DNA of 64,000 bases from Streptomyces sp. SN-593 (GTDB lineage Bacteria; Actinomycetota; Actinomycetes; Streptomycetales; Streptomycetaceae): assembly GCF_016756395.1 (NCBI RefSeq), contig NZ_AP018365.1, positions 8,683,501-8,747,500 of the forward strand, in the 5' to 3' direction. Shown here one piece after another: positions 54,701 through 63,900 of this stretch; positions within the stretch are counted from its first letter, which is position 1, and the number at the start of each line of letters is the position of its first letter. Under the pieces are notes generated by a model. It ran no database searches. It had not been told where the DNA came from and saw only the letters and a program-made list of their open reading frames with translations. The translations under genes and the position numbers were made by a program.

Positions 54701-56095
54701 GTGCCTGCGACGGCTGCTGGTCCCGCGCCGGTTGCCGCGCCGCCCGCGCCGCCGCTTGTCCCGGAGCCGTCGGGCGCCGTACCGACCGCCCCGCCCGCCC
54801 CGACCGCCGTGTCCCCAGGGACAGGGGGCCCGGGCTCGCCCGCCGCACCGACGGCGGGGGTGGACCCGGCGGAGCCCGCGCCGGCCACCGGTGCCGGCGT
54901 CGTACCGCCCGAGCCGGGTGCGATGCCCGCTGCAAGCGGCTCGCCGGCCGCCGCGCCGGCGCCCCCGGCCGTACCGCCCGCGCCGAAGGCCGCGCCCGTC
55001 GCGCCGCCGACCGCCGCGGCGCGGCCGGCCGGGCTGCGGCTGGAATCCGCGTGGTCCTACCCGGCGGCCCCCGCTCCCGCCCCCGTTCCGGCTCCGGTCC
55101 CCGCCGCCCCCGAACCGGCGGTCGCCGCGGACCCCTTGGCGCCGCGCGGGCCCGCCGCACCCTCGACGCGGCCCACCGCCGTACCGGCGGCCACCGCACC
55201 CACCACACCTGCGGCACCCGCCTCCGCGGCAGCGCCCGGCGTGCGGGTGCAGCCCGTGCCGAAGGGCGCGGCCTGCGCGGTGCCGCCCGAGCGCGGGATC
55301 GAGCGGGAGCGGGACTGGGTGCGCAAGACGTTCCGGGCGCAGTACGACGTGGCCGCGGGCACCGTCTCCCGGGTGATGTCGGAGGTGCCGGGGCTGCGCA
55401 GCGCGAGCCGGGAGAAGGCGACGGACGCGCTGATCGACCTCGTCGCCGTCCGCCTGTACCTGACCGGGAACAGCGCGGGCGTGGACGCGTCGGTGCGCGC
55501 CGCGCGGGTCGGGCCCCACGTGCCGCTCGCGCGCTGCGTGGCCTCGGGGCTGCGCCGGCTGCCGTCGTACCGGGGCACCGCCGTGCTGCACGCGGAACTG
55601 ACGGACGCGGAGCGCGCCTGGTACCGGGACGGGCGGCTGGTGACGGAGTGGTCCTTCTGCCCCGCCCTGGCGGCGCCCGCCGCGGACCGGGTGCCGGGAG
55701 CGCGGTTCGTGGTGTGGTCGATGACGGCACGGCGCACCGGGCTGCTCGACGCCACCGCGCCGGACCAGGTGGTGTTCCTGCCCGGCACCACCTTCAAGGT
55801 GCTGCGCCCGGCCGCGTCGGCGGACGAGCCGGTGCTCATCCGCGAGATGGCGGCGACCGAGATCGGCGCGGACGGGCGGGTCGCGCCCGGGCGGTCGGCG
55901 CTGGACGACCTCGCCCTGGAGAGCCTGGAGCGGGCCGTCGCCGCCCTGCCGAAGGAGCCCGGCGCGGCGGACGCCGACCAGCCGTGGACGCCGCGGAACC
56001 CGCCCGGCCTGATGGCCTCGGCGCCCCGGCAGGGCGCCGCGACCGGGACGAACGCGCCCGCGCAGGGCGCCCCTCACAAGGGAGCGACGCTGTGA
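51707..56095 (+). CDS. Large T7SS-linked protein with Pro-rich middle and ART-like C-terminal domain
   Basis: 1462 aa from GTG 51707 (GGAGGAGG upstream), overlapping eccB. Three parts are visible. Residues 1-460 form globular domains without a motif I can name (FRSIRSLLPPGPALQCRP start). Residues about 460-1190 are an Ala/Pro/Val/Gly-rich, low-complexity linker with an 18-bp triplicated repeat near 54174-54222. Residues about 1195-1420 form a conserved domain (RDWVRKTFRAQYDVAAGTVSR...). That domain has an order reminiscent of bacterial ADP-ribosyltransferases: YRGTAVLH, EWSFCPALA, then VVFLPGTTFKVL; the Glu-x-Glu before VVF is replaced (APDQ), so it would be non-catalytic if related. No signal peptide or membrane helix. 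Its place between eccB and the EccA-like gene implies a role in the secretion machine. Function unknown. Confidence 0.8.
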   Translation: MFRSIRSLLPPGPALQCRPVGDALLLQPKGRNDQAAWRFTGALARDDQHTVVVVDVPGIPPDTAADAMARALSDSGGSLRLVFGNGTSAEIRRAGQRISEELGKVVVVPDGEVLPTAGGGLYIPGGHGSGWLRLRPGRPVEHDSMGFPKPRWQFSMMDRPWATSPYAVVEPLPCGVWVRGALPDGADDNRLRLFGLIAVDPDVMTVVLGCPGGPAVPLADVVRFWETVMPSTRSRVRFVHFGPVALPQEGEALGQQLADALDHQVVLYTGMGDDDATTAAPRTGAADRGARGANGSAAYGTSEQGGAPGGADHATGPSTFVRELLYTPRGTDIAPPPALAGVREPLPGFQPVAPGVYEYAFDAVLEVVQSGLWMRPQSEPADGDDVRRIAAVPGDRLFLYHRGSPELAARMRALAEDALWRLGADARSDFILRPADDPAVDTGAWYAEPIAVSDPQEAVTAAIPPTTRPAGTAPWTPVTVGAPAVGTADDDVAVAGEAAGSDGVAGVDDAEGTRSGGAQEGAGVPAALGPAPAAASDTGAANAFQAEVWASAAEDLSAPAPSPASASRAPAVAPSSPRPVGALTAGLALPTGWAASMPTESSETVAPSAAAAPTAAEASATAAPLAVPAVSGPAPDGVVEGEHATAAGAEGVSTATAGATAGPALAGGGLPPTGGAGAVPTVPTGRAGSGDDGGGEDGGDEPERSERAEPEAGETEAAERGAPEPAAEDVPLPDAEPEPERDPRLEAVERDGRAVERAVEQGGRADESGGRADGLPGEPAPPVPPHLAENPAPGTVPAAPYAPPSVRRLPLPLAHPTTIFPPSSDGPPSSDGPASSDGPAAPDAAPVPAPAPVAALPTPGPAPIPSGSGPATPSPGGPTAVPLVPAAAAPVPPAGPSLVPPVPPTPPAPVPPTAVVPAPGPSAAVPPPVSPSGAALLGPEAVSGSAPGGSAPPAAPTAVPSGAVGSPPVVPPSPAQPVPGPPAEAAPGAPAAPSGPTAVPATAAGPAPVAAPPAPPLVPEPSGAVPTAPPAPTAVSPGTGGPGSPAAPTAGVDPAEPAPATGAGVVPPEPGAMPAASGSPAAAPAPPAVPPAPKAAPVAPPTAAARPAGLRLESAWSYPAAPAPAPVPAPVPAAPEPAVAADPLAPRGPAAPSTRPTAVPAATAPTTPAAPASAAAPGVRVQPVPKGAACAVPPERGIERERDWVRKTFRAQYDVAAGTVSRVMSEVPGLRSASREKATDALIDLVAVRLYLTGNSAGVDASVRAARVGPHVPLARCVASGLRRLPSYRGTAVLHAELTDAERAWYRDGRLVTEWSFCPALAAPAADRVPGARFVVWSMTARRTGLLDATAPDQVVFLPGTTFKVLRPAASADEPVLIREMAATEIGADGRVAPGRSALDDLALESLERAVAALPKEPGAADADQPWTPRNPPGLMASAPRQGAATGTNAPAQGAPHKGATL

Positions 56096-59000
56096 ACCGG
56101 CAAGTGCTTGTGGTCTCCCCGGACCGGCCCGGCGCGTACCGGACGCTGACGGAGGCGCTCGCGGACGCCGCCGAGGGCGCGCTGATCACCGTGGGCCCCG
56201 GCCGCTACGAGGAGGCCCTGCACCTCGTGCGCACGGTCACCCTGGCGGCCGACGGAGCCGGCGGGACCGCCCACGTGCACGCCCCGGCGGGCAGCACCGT
56301 CGTCGTGGACGCGGAGGCCGTGCAGATGTCCGGGCTGCTGCTGAGCGGCGCCGACCCGGAGGCGCCGGTGCTCGACGTGCGCCGCGGCCAGGCCGCGCTG
56401 GACGGCTGCCGGGTGGCGGGCGAGGCGTGGACGGCGGTCCTGGCGTGGGACGCCGGCACCGTGGCGCTGCGCGACTGCCAGGTCACCAACCCCCGCGGTG
56501 CCGGTGTGGTGCTGACCTCCGGCGGCGGCAACGTGGTGGAGCGCACCACCGTCTCCGAGGCCGGCTCCTCCGCCGTGGTGGTGGCCGAGCAGGGCCGGCT
56601 GACGCTCCGTTCGTCGGTCCTGGACCGCGCGGCGGGCAACGGGCTGTGCGTCAACGGGCGCGGCGCCGTCGTCGTGGAGGCCACCCGGATCACCGGCAGC
56701 GGCAAGCCCGCCCTGGCCGTGGAGCAGGACGCCCGGGCCGAACTGAGCCGTGTCGAGGTGTCCGGCAGCTCCGGCCTGGACGCGTACCTGGCCAGTACCG
56801 CGGGCGCGACGCTGGCCGAGTGCACCTTCACCGGTTCGCGGGGCGAGTCGGTGTACGTCAAGGAGTGCGCGCCGGTCCTGCGCGACTGCGTGATCACCGG
56901 GGCGGCGCAGGTCGGACTGCACGCGGCGGCCGGCGGCCGGCCGGTGCTGGAACGGTGCCGGATCGAGGACACCCCGGTCGGCGTGCTGACCGAGGACGGC
57001 GCCGAGGTGACCGCCACCGAACTGGCGGTGCGCGCCGCCGGGACCGCCGCCCTGCGGCTGGGCGGCGGCGCGGCGCGGCTGACCCGGTTGGCGGTCGCCG
57101 ACGGCGGCACCGCCGTACAGGCGCTCGGCGGCGCCCGGCTGGACATCGACGAGGGCGACGTCTCCGCCACCGGGACCGCCGGCATCGAGCTGGGGGAGCG
57201 GGTGCGCGCCCGGCTGTCCGAGCTGCGGCTGCGGGTCGGCGGCGGCACCGCCCTCGCGCTCGCCGACTCCGCGCACGCCGAGCTGGACGCCGCCACCGTG
57301 GAGGGCGGCACCGTCCTCATCGGCACGGACAGCGAACTGACCGCCCGGGACAGCGAGTTCCGCGGCTCCGAGCAGGACGGCCTGCGGGTGGCCGGCGGCA
57401 CCCTCACCGCGGTCGGCTGCCGGGTGCACGGCGCGCGCGGCGACGGCGTGCACATCGCCGCCAACTCCCGCGCGGAGCTGACCAACTGCACCGTCTTCGA
57501 CAACACCGGCGAGGGCATCCGCTCGCAGACCGCCGAGCCGGTCGGCGTGCACGACTGCGAAGTGCGCGACAACTCCGGTCCGCCCGGGCGCCGTCCGGGC
57601 GACGGCCGTCCGGACACGGACGGCAGGGAGCTGACCGCGACCGCCGCGGACGGCGGCGGCGCCGGCGGACCCGGCCCGGCCTCGTACAGCGGCAGCGCGA
57701 CCGGCGCCGGACCGCTGGCCGAACTCCAGTCCCTGGTCGGCCTGGAGAGCGTCAAGCGCGAGGTCACCGGACTGATCGACCTCAACAAGATGACCAAGCG
57801 GCGGATGGAGATGGGCCTGCCCATGCCGCCGATGAGCCGCCACCTGGTCTTCGCGGGCCCGCCCGGCACCGGCAAGACCACCGTCGCCCGCCTGTACGGC
57901 GCGGTGCTCGCCGAACTCGGCATCCTGCGCCAGGGCCACATCGTGGAGGTGGCGCGGGCCGACCTCGTCGCGCAGATCATCGGCGGCACCGCCATCAAGA
58001 CCACCGAGGTCTTCACCAAGGCCCTCGGCGGCGTGCTCTTCATCGACGAGGCGTACACCCTGACCAACCAGTCCCGCGGCTCGGGACCGGACTTCGGCCA
58101 GGAAGCCGTCGAGACGCTGATGAAGCTGATGGAGGACCACCGCGACGAGATCGTGGTCATCGTCGCCGGCTACTCCGCGCAGATGGACCAGTTCCTCGCC
58201 TCCAACCCCGGTATGGCGTCCCGGTTCGCGCGGACCATCGAGTTCCCGAACTACGAGCCCGACGAACTCGTCACCATCGTCCGCGGGTTGTGCGGCAAGC
58301 ACTACTACGAGCTGGACGACGGCGCGCTGGAGGCGCTGACCCGCTACTTCGTCGAGGTTCCCAAGGGCGACACCTTCGGCAACGGCCGCGTGGCCCGGAA
58401 GATCTTCGAGGAGATGATCGGCCGCCAGGCCAGCCGGCTGTCCGCCCAGTCCCACCAGGACGACAGCGCGCTGAGCGTCCTGACCGGCGAGGACGTGACC
58501 GAGGTGCCCGGCACCCCCGGCGCCGGCGAGAGCGAACCCGAACTGCCCGAACTGCCGGGCCTGCGACGGCTTGCCGCCATGACCGGCCTGGACACCGCCC
58601 GAGCGGCGCTGCGCACCCGGCTGCGCGCCCTGGCCGCCGCCCAGCAGCGGTCCGGCTCCCGGCCCGAAGCGCTCTCCGCCCGCGCCAACGTCGTGCTCGA
58701 GGGCCCGCCCGGCAGCGGCCGCCGCGCGCTGGCGGCCCTCTACGGGCGCTGCCTGGCCGAGCTGGGGCTGCTGCCCACCGGCGCCACCCGCCACGTCCGG
58801 CTGTCCTCGCTGCCCGCCCGCTGGCCCGAACAGCCGCTGCTGCGCCTCGCGTCGGCTCTGGAGGAGAACGCCGGCGGCCTGCTGGTCCTGGAGTGGACCG
58901 AGGCGTTCGAGCAGCGCAGCCCGCAGTCCCGGGAGGCCGTGCTGAGCGCCCTCGCGCGGATCGTCGCCGTGCCCGGCGACACCGTGCTCGCGCTCATCGG

Positions 59001-59412
59001 CACCCCCGAGCACCTGATCGGCCTGATGCGCGAACGCACCGACATCGCGCAGGGGTTCGCCGAGTACGCCCGCCTGGAGCCGTACACGCCCGAGCAGACC
59101 GTGGAACTGGTCCGGCGCCGGCTGCGTGGCTACGGCTTCCAGATGGACGAGGACGTCGCCCAGGCACTCGCGGAGACCTTCGGCCGCTCGCCCGAGCCGG
59201 CCGGCGCGCACCGCGCCCACCGGCTCGCCGAGAGCCTGGCGGCGAGCGCCCGCGCCCGCACCGTCACCACCGGCGACCTGCCCCGGCAGGCGCCCGAGCA
59301 GGCCGCGGTGCTCGCCCCGGACGAGAGCGCGCCGACGCCGGGGGAGCCCCCGGCCGCGCCCCCGCCCCCCGAACCCCCGTACCAGCGGCCCGAACCGCTG
59401 GCCCGGCTGTGA
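56092..59412 (+). CDS. Beta-helix / AAA+ ATPase fusion, EccA-like
   Basis: 1106 aa from GTG 56092, overlapping the previous stop as GTGA, with AAGGGAG upstream. Residues about 1-510 are a right-handed parallel beta-helix: repeated short strands such as GNGLCVNGRGAVVVEATRI and DGVHIAANSRAELTNCTVF. Then comes a CbxX/EccA-type AAA+ domain (about 545-800) with GPPGTGKTT (about 589), GVLFIDEAYTL and FARTIEF. A second AAA+ domain (about 830-1080) is decayed: GPPGSGRRA has Arg for the Walker Lys, and LLVLEW replaces the Walker B Asp-Glu. Mycobacterial EccA has a TPR domain in place of the beta-helix. It is cytosolic and probably acts on the WXG100 proteins encoded next. Confidence 0.92.
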   Translation: MNRQVLVVSPDRPGAYRTLTEALADAAEGALITVGPGRYEEALHLVRTVTLAADGAGGTAHVHAPAGSTVVVDAEAVQMSGLLLSGADPEAPVLDVRRGQAALDGCRVAGEAWTAVLAWDAGTVALRDCQVTNPRGAGVVLTSGGGNVVERTTVSEAGSSAVVVAEQGRLTLRSSVLDRAAGNGLCVNGRGAVVVEATRITGSGKPALAVEQDARAELSRVEVSGSSGLDAYLASTAGATLAECTFTGSRGESVYVKECAPVLRDCVITGAAQVGLHAAAGGRPVLERCRIEDTPVGVLTEDGAEVTATELAVRAAGTAALRLGGGAARLTRLAVADGGTAVQALGGARLDIDEGDVSATGTAGIELGERVRARLSELRLRVGGGTALALADSAHAELDAATVEGGTVLIGTDSELTARDSEFRGSEQDGLRVAGGTLTAVGCRVHGARGDGVHIAANSRAELTNCTVFDNTGEGIRSQTAEPVGVHDCEVRDNSGPPGRRPGDGRPDTDGRELTATAADGGGAGGPGPASYSGSATGAGPLAELQSLVGLESVKREVTGLIDLNKMTKRRMEMGLPMPPMSRHLVFAGPPGTGKTTVARLYGAVLAELGILRQGHIVEVARADLVAQIIGGTAIKTTEVFTKALGGVLFIDEAYTLTNQSRGSGPDFGQEAVETLMKLMEDHRDEIVVIVAGYSAQMDQFLASNPGMASRFARTIEFPNYEPDELVTIVRGLCGKHYYELDDGALEALTRYFVEVPKGDTFGNGRVARKIFEEMIGRQASRLSAQSHQDDSALSVLTGEDVTEVPGTPGAGESEPELPELPGLRRLAAMTGLDTARAALRTRLRALAAAQQRSGSRPEALSARANVVLEGPPGSGRRALAALYGRCLAELGLLPTGATRHVRLSSLPARWPEQPLLRLASALEENAGGLLVLEWTEAFEQRSPQSREAVLSALARIVAVPGDTVLALIGTPEHLIGLMRERTDIAQGFAEYARLEPYTPEQTVELVRRRLRGYGFQMDEDVAQALAETFGRSPEPAGAHRAHRLAESLAASARARTVTTGDLPRQAPEQAAVLAPDESAPTPGEPPAAPPPPEPPYQRPEPLARL

Positions 59413-59498
59413 GCTTCCGGCCCGTCGCGCCCTGAACGGCACCCGCGGCGGACCGGGACGGAGAAGAAGACCGAGACCGACGAGAGGACAGCCCGACC

Positions 59499-59834
59499 AT
59501 GGCACTGACATCAGTCGAACTGCAGGGAATGACCGCCGCCCAGGGCACCTTCCAGACCGCCCTGGACGACGGCGCCACCTCCTACGCCCAGATGGCCGGC
59601 CAGATCGACGGCCTGCGCGGTAGCTGGACCGGTGACGCCTCCACCATCTACGGCAACGCCATGCAGGCGTGGCTGGACGACTTCAACAAGGTGAACCAGG
59701 CGCTGCGGACGATGCTGGAGAAGCTCCAGCAGAACACGAACGTCTACGCGAACACCCACGAGGAGACCCAGCAGACCGCCAACCAGGTCGCGCAGAACAT
59801 CGCGTCCGGCGTCACCAGCCTGCCCGGTTTCTGA
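59499..59834 (+). CDS. WXG100 family protein (Esx-type substrate)
   Basis: 111 aa from ATG 59499, with GAGAGGAC upstream. It is two amphipathic helices around the SWTG turn (WXG motif), length and pattern of EsxA/EsxB proteins. No Cys and no signal peptide. It follows the EccA-like gene by 86 bases and precedes a second WXG protein, with which it may form a secreted heterodimer. The C-terminus lacks an obvious YxxxD/E signal. Confidence 0.92.
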   Translation: MALTSVELQGMTAAQGTFQTALDDGATSYAQMAGQIDGLRGSWTGDASTIYGNAMQAWLDDFNKVNQALRTMLEKLQQNTNVYANTHEETQQTANQVAQNIASGVTSLPGF

Positions 59835-59966
59835 GCCGCGCGCTCGGACCTCCCGGCGGCCGCGACGCGCCGGCGGCCCCGGCACCGCCGGGTGCCGGCA
59901 GGCGTGCCCCGCACCGCCCCGCACCGCCCGACAGCCCGTTCCACCCTCTTCCTCCAAGGAGCCCCC

Positions 59967-60254
59967 GTGGCGACGTACACCGTCCAGATGGAGCAGGTCG
60001 ACGTGATCGTCGGCGAGATGAACGCCATCACGCAGCGCATCAACCAGGCCCTCCAGGACCTCGACAACCAGGCCAAGGTCAACCTCGCCGAGTGGACCAG
60101 CGACGCGCAGGCCACCTACGCGCAGGTCAAGGCGCAGTGGGACGCCGCTGCGGCGGACATGACGCAGAAGGCGGCCCTGGCCACCCAGCAGCTCGGCAGC
60201 ATCAACGAGTACTACTCCCAGGGCGAGCGCGCGGGCGTCCAGCTCTGGGGCTGA
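59967..60254 (+). CDS. WXG100 family protein with WTS turn
   Basis: 95 aa from GTG 59967 with CCAAGGAG five bases upstream; longer starts at 59892 lack a ribosome site. Two amphipathic helices flank EWTSDA, where Ser stands for the Gly of WXG. The C-terminal part contains YYSQGE. It is likely the partner of the protein at 59499 and is followed after 6 bases by the next gene, so the two are translated together. Confidence 0.9.
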   Translation: MATYTVQMEQVDVIVGEMNAITQRINQALQDLDNQAKVNLAEWTSDAQATYAQVKAQWDAAAADMTQKAALATQQLGSINEYYSQGERAGVQLWG

Positions 60255-60260
60255 CGCGCC

Positions 60261-60818
60261 ATGACCTACGGAACCCTCGACGGCACCCTGCCGCCGAAGC
60301 CGTCACCTCCGCCGCACAAGGCGCAGCAGTACGACGGCGGTACGACGCTGCCGACCGGGCAGGGCACGTACTCGAACGACACGCCGTTCGACGCGCCGCC
60401 GGTCCCCGGAGGCAGCGGCGGTGGCAAGGGGACGACCGTGGACACACCGTCGATGACCGTGTTCGCGGACAACATCGACAAGCTCATCGCGCCCACGCAG
60501 GCGGCGGCGAAGAAGCTCGACCCGATCAGTGTCGCGCCGGGCGCCTTCTACCACGCCGACCAGATCCGCACGAAGGTCAACGGGCTCAACGCCGACGACG
60601 GGCTCAAGGCCCAGTACGGCAAGGTCCTGTCGGATCTGGTGCAGGGGCTCGGCGACCTGAGGGACGGAGTCCGTCAACTGGCGTCGAACTACTCGACGTT
60701 GGAGGACGCCAACAAGATGACGTCCCAGGATCTCGACACCGCCATGCAGTCGACGAACGGCGACTTCTCCGTTCTGCTGACCGACGCGGGCGGAGCGTCC
60801 GGCGGGGGCGGCGCGTAG
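60261..60818 (+). CDS. Small helical T7SS-associated protein
   Basis: 185 aa from ATG 60261, six bases after the WTS protein. The first 60 residues are Pro/Gly/Ser-rich and disordered. Residues about 65-170 are predicted helical, with a pattern like a WXG-type bundle (MTVFADNIDKLIAPTQAAAK, LVQGLGDLRDGVRQLASNY) but without a WXG turn. The Gly-rich tail ends in GGASGGGGA. No named family. Its position suggests a secreted substrate or a chaperone for the large protein that follows. Confidence 0.82.
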   Translation: MTYGTLDGTLPPKPSPPPHKAQQYDGGTTLPTGQGTYSNDTPFDAPPVPGGSGGGKGTTVDTPSMTVFADNIDKLIAPTQAAAKKLDPISVAPGAFYHADQIRTKVNGLNADDGLKAQYGKVLSDLVQGLGDLRDGVRQLASNYSTLEDANKMTSQDLDTAMQSTNGDFSVLLTDAGGASGGGGA

Positions 60819-60968
60819 GCACGCGCGCCACCCAGCGGACGGCACGGCGGGCCGGGAACGGCGGGCCGTGCGCGTATGTCCCGGGCGGCGGGGCGGTCCG
60901 GTCCACCGGACGCCCCGCCGGCCTGGACCGGCGGACAGCGACGGCGTACTGACGGAGGACTTGCTCAC

Positions 60969-63900
60969 ATGGGCGACACCGACTACGACAGCAACGGGTT
61001 CAACCAGGGCGACGACGGGTCGATCTACGGCGACCCGACCGCGACCGGCTCCATCTCCGACTACGACAGTTGGGACTGGAAGCAGATCGAGGCCGCGATC
61101 CGCGGCATGTCGGCGGGCGTGAGCAACTCCGACAACCTCGACCACGCCGCCTCCGTCGCGTCGCCCCAGACCCTCCAGGACGCGGCGAACGTCTTCTACC
61201 ACGTCCAGGTGGTGCTGTCGGGTGTCGCCAAGGCCCTCCAGGACCAGGCCAAGGCGCTCGCCGGCGACGACGGCCCGTGGAAGGGCGACGCCGCCGACGC
61301 CTTCTACGACATGATGAGCACCTTCTCCAAGCAGGTCGCCGCGACCGCCGACGTGCTGTCCGGGGGCACCAGCGGCTCCGGGAACTCCGTGCCGCAGCAA
61401 CTGGCGGACAACGCCGTCAACCTGACGAACGCGCAGAACAAGATCGGCGAGATCGACGCCTGGTACGCCCACCAGGCGACCCTGATGGGCGTCACGCCGA
61501 TGAGCAACGGCCTGATCCCGGTCAGCAAGAAGCCCGAGCTGGTCCAGATGCTCAACCACGACATGCGCCAGGTGCTGAAGAACCTGGCCGCCGACTACCA
61601 GGTCACCATCGACTCGGTCCGGCCACCCGGCACCATCACCGGCCCCGGCCCCGGCGACACGCCGCCGGTCGACGAGCCGCCCCCGGACGACACGGGCGCG
61701 GACGACTCCATCGGCGACGTCACCCCCGCCGACCTGGCGCGTCTGGCCAACACCGACGGCCCGGCCCTGGACGCGCAGGCACCGGACGCGCTGACCAGCG
61801 CCGACGGCTTCACCCCGACCGGCGACGCCCTCGCGCCGACGCCGTACTCCGGCAGCCTGGACAGCAACGGGCCCGGATCGGGCCTGGGCGACGGCAGCGG
61901 ACTCGGGGACGGCTCCGGCCTCGGCGGGCTGGGCGACAACAGCACGCTGGACCCCAACGCGCTGGACAGCGCGCTCAACCCCGCGTCCTTCGACGGCGGT
62001 ACGGGAGTGGACGGCGCCGGCGGGCTCGGCGACGACGGCGGGTTGGGCGGACTGGGCGGGCTGACCCCCAACGCGCTGCTGTCCCGCAGCGCGACGCCGT
62101 CGGCCTTCGACGGCGGTACGGGAGTGGACGGCGCCGGCGGGCTCGGCGACGACGCCGGGCTCGGCGGACTGGGCGGCCTGACCACCACCCCCTCGGCCTT
62201 CGGCGGGGGCACCGGTCTGGACGGCACGGGCGACCTGCCCGAGTCCGACCTCGCCGAGGACCCGAGCACCTGGAAGGACGGGGCGACCGCCACCGACTTC
62301 CCCGGCGACACCGGCATCGGCGGCACATCGGGCCTGGGAGCCGACAGCGGCCTCGGGGACGAGGCGGGTCTCGGCGGGCTCGGCGACCTCAAGAGCGTCT
62401 CGCCGTCCGCCTTCCCGGGGTCCACCGCCACCGGCGGCTCGGTGCCCAACGCGAGCGACCTCGGACTGGAGTCCGACACGCCCGGCTTCAGCCCCTCCGC
62501 CTTCCCCGGCTCCACCGGCCTGTCCGCCGCCGGCTCCGGCCTCACCGGCGGGACCGGTAGCGGAATGCCGTTGATGCCGGGGATGGGTGGGGGTGCGCAG
62601 TCGGCGCAGGGTGGGTTGGATCGTAGCGATGCGTCGGGGTTGTTGGATCCGGAGGCGGAGCCGTGGGCGGGGGATGCGGATACGGCGGGGGAGGGGTTGT
62701 TGCCGTCGGGTGGTGTGCCGGTGGGTGCGGATGGGGGGTTGGATCTGCCGGGGTTCGAGCCGTCGGAGTTCCCTGGTTCGTCGGAGTTGGGTGGTGAGGC
62801 CGCGGGTGTGGGCGGTGTGGGGAGTGGGATGCCGTTGATGCCGGGGATGGGTGGGGGTGCGCAGTCGGCGCAGGGTGGGTTGGATCGTAGTGATGCGTCG
62901 GGGTTGTTGGATCCGGAGGCGGAGCCGTGGGCGGGGGATGCGGATACGGCGGGGGAGGGGTTGTTGCCGTCGGGTGGTGTGCCGGTGGGTGCGGATGGGG
63001 GGTTGGATCTGCCGGGGTTCGAGCCGTCGGAGTTCCCTGGTTCGTCGGAGTTGGGTGGTGAGGCCGCGGGTGTGGGCGGTGTGGGGAGTGGGATGCCGTT
63101 GATGCCGGGGATGGGTGGGGGTGCGCAGTCGGCGCAGGGTGGGTTGGATCGTAGTGATGCGTCGGGGTTGTTGGATCCGGAGGCGGAGCCGTGGGCGGGG
63201 GATGCGGATACGGCGGGGGAGGGGTTGTTGCCGTCGGGTGGTGTGCCGGTGGGTGCGGATGGGGGGTTGGATCTGCCGGGGTTCGAGCCGTCGGAGTTCC
63301 CTGGTTCGTCGGAGTTGGGTGGTGAGGCCGCGGGTGTGGGCGGTGTGGGGAGTGGGATGCCGTTGATGCCGGGGATGGGTGGGGGTGCGCAGTCGGCGCA
63401 GGGTGGGTTGGACCGCAGCGATGCGTCCGGGTTGCTCGACCCGACGGCGGAGCCGTGGACCGGCGACGCCGACACGGCGGACGGCGACATCGAGGCGGCC
63501 GGGACCGTACCCGGTGGGCAGGGGCGGCTCGACCTGCCCGGCACCGGGGCGGAGGAGGAGACGGCGGCGGCCGCACCGGACGCGGAACCCGGCATGATGA
63601 TGCCGGGGACAGGCGGGGTGCCGGGCGGCGCAGCGGGCCGGGAGGACGGCGTGTCCTCCGACGCCTCCGGGCTGCTGGCCCCCAGCGCGGACCCGTGGAC
63701 GGACGAGGGCGCGCCGGACCCGGAAGCGGCGGGCACCGCCCTGTCCGCCCCCGGCACGGGCGCCCTGTCCGGGCTGACGACCGGCGCAGACGGCGGCACG
63801 GGAGCCGCTCCCGCACCGTCCGCGGCCGAAGGCGACGAGTCCGGTGGCACCGCGTCCGAGGGTTTCGCCGTGCCCGCGGCGGCCGAGGCGTCGGCCGTAC

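Noticed and set aside
62559-63411. CRISPR-like array
   Set aside because: Repeats are 264 bp, contiguous, in frame and coding; there are no short repeat/spacer units.
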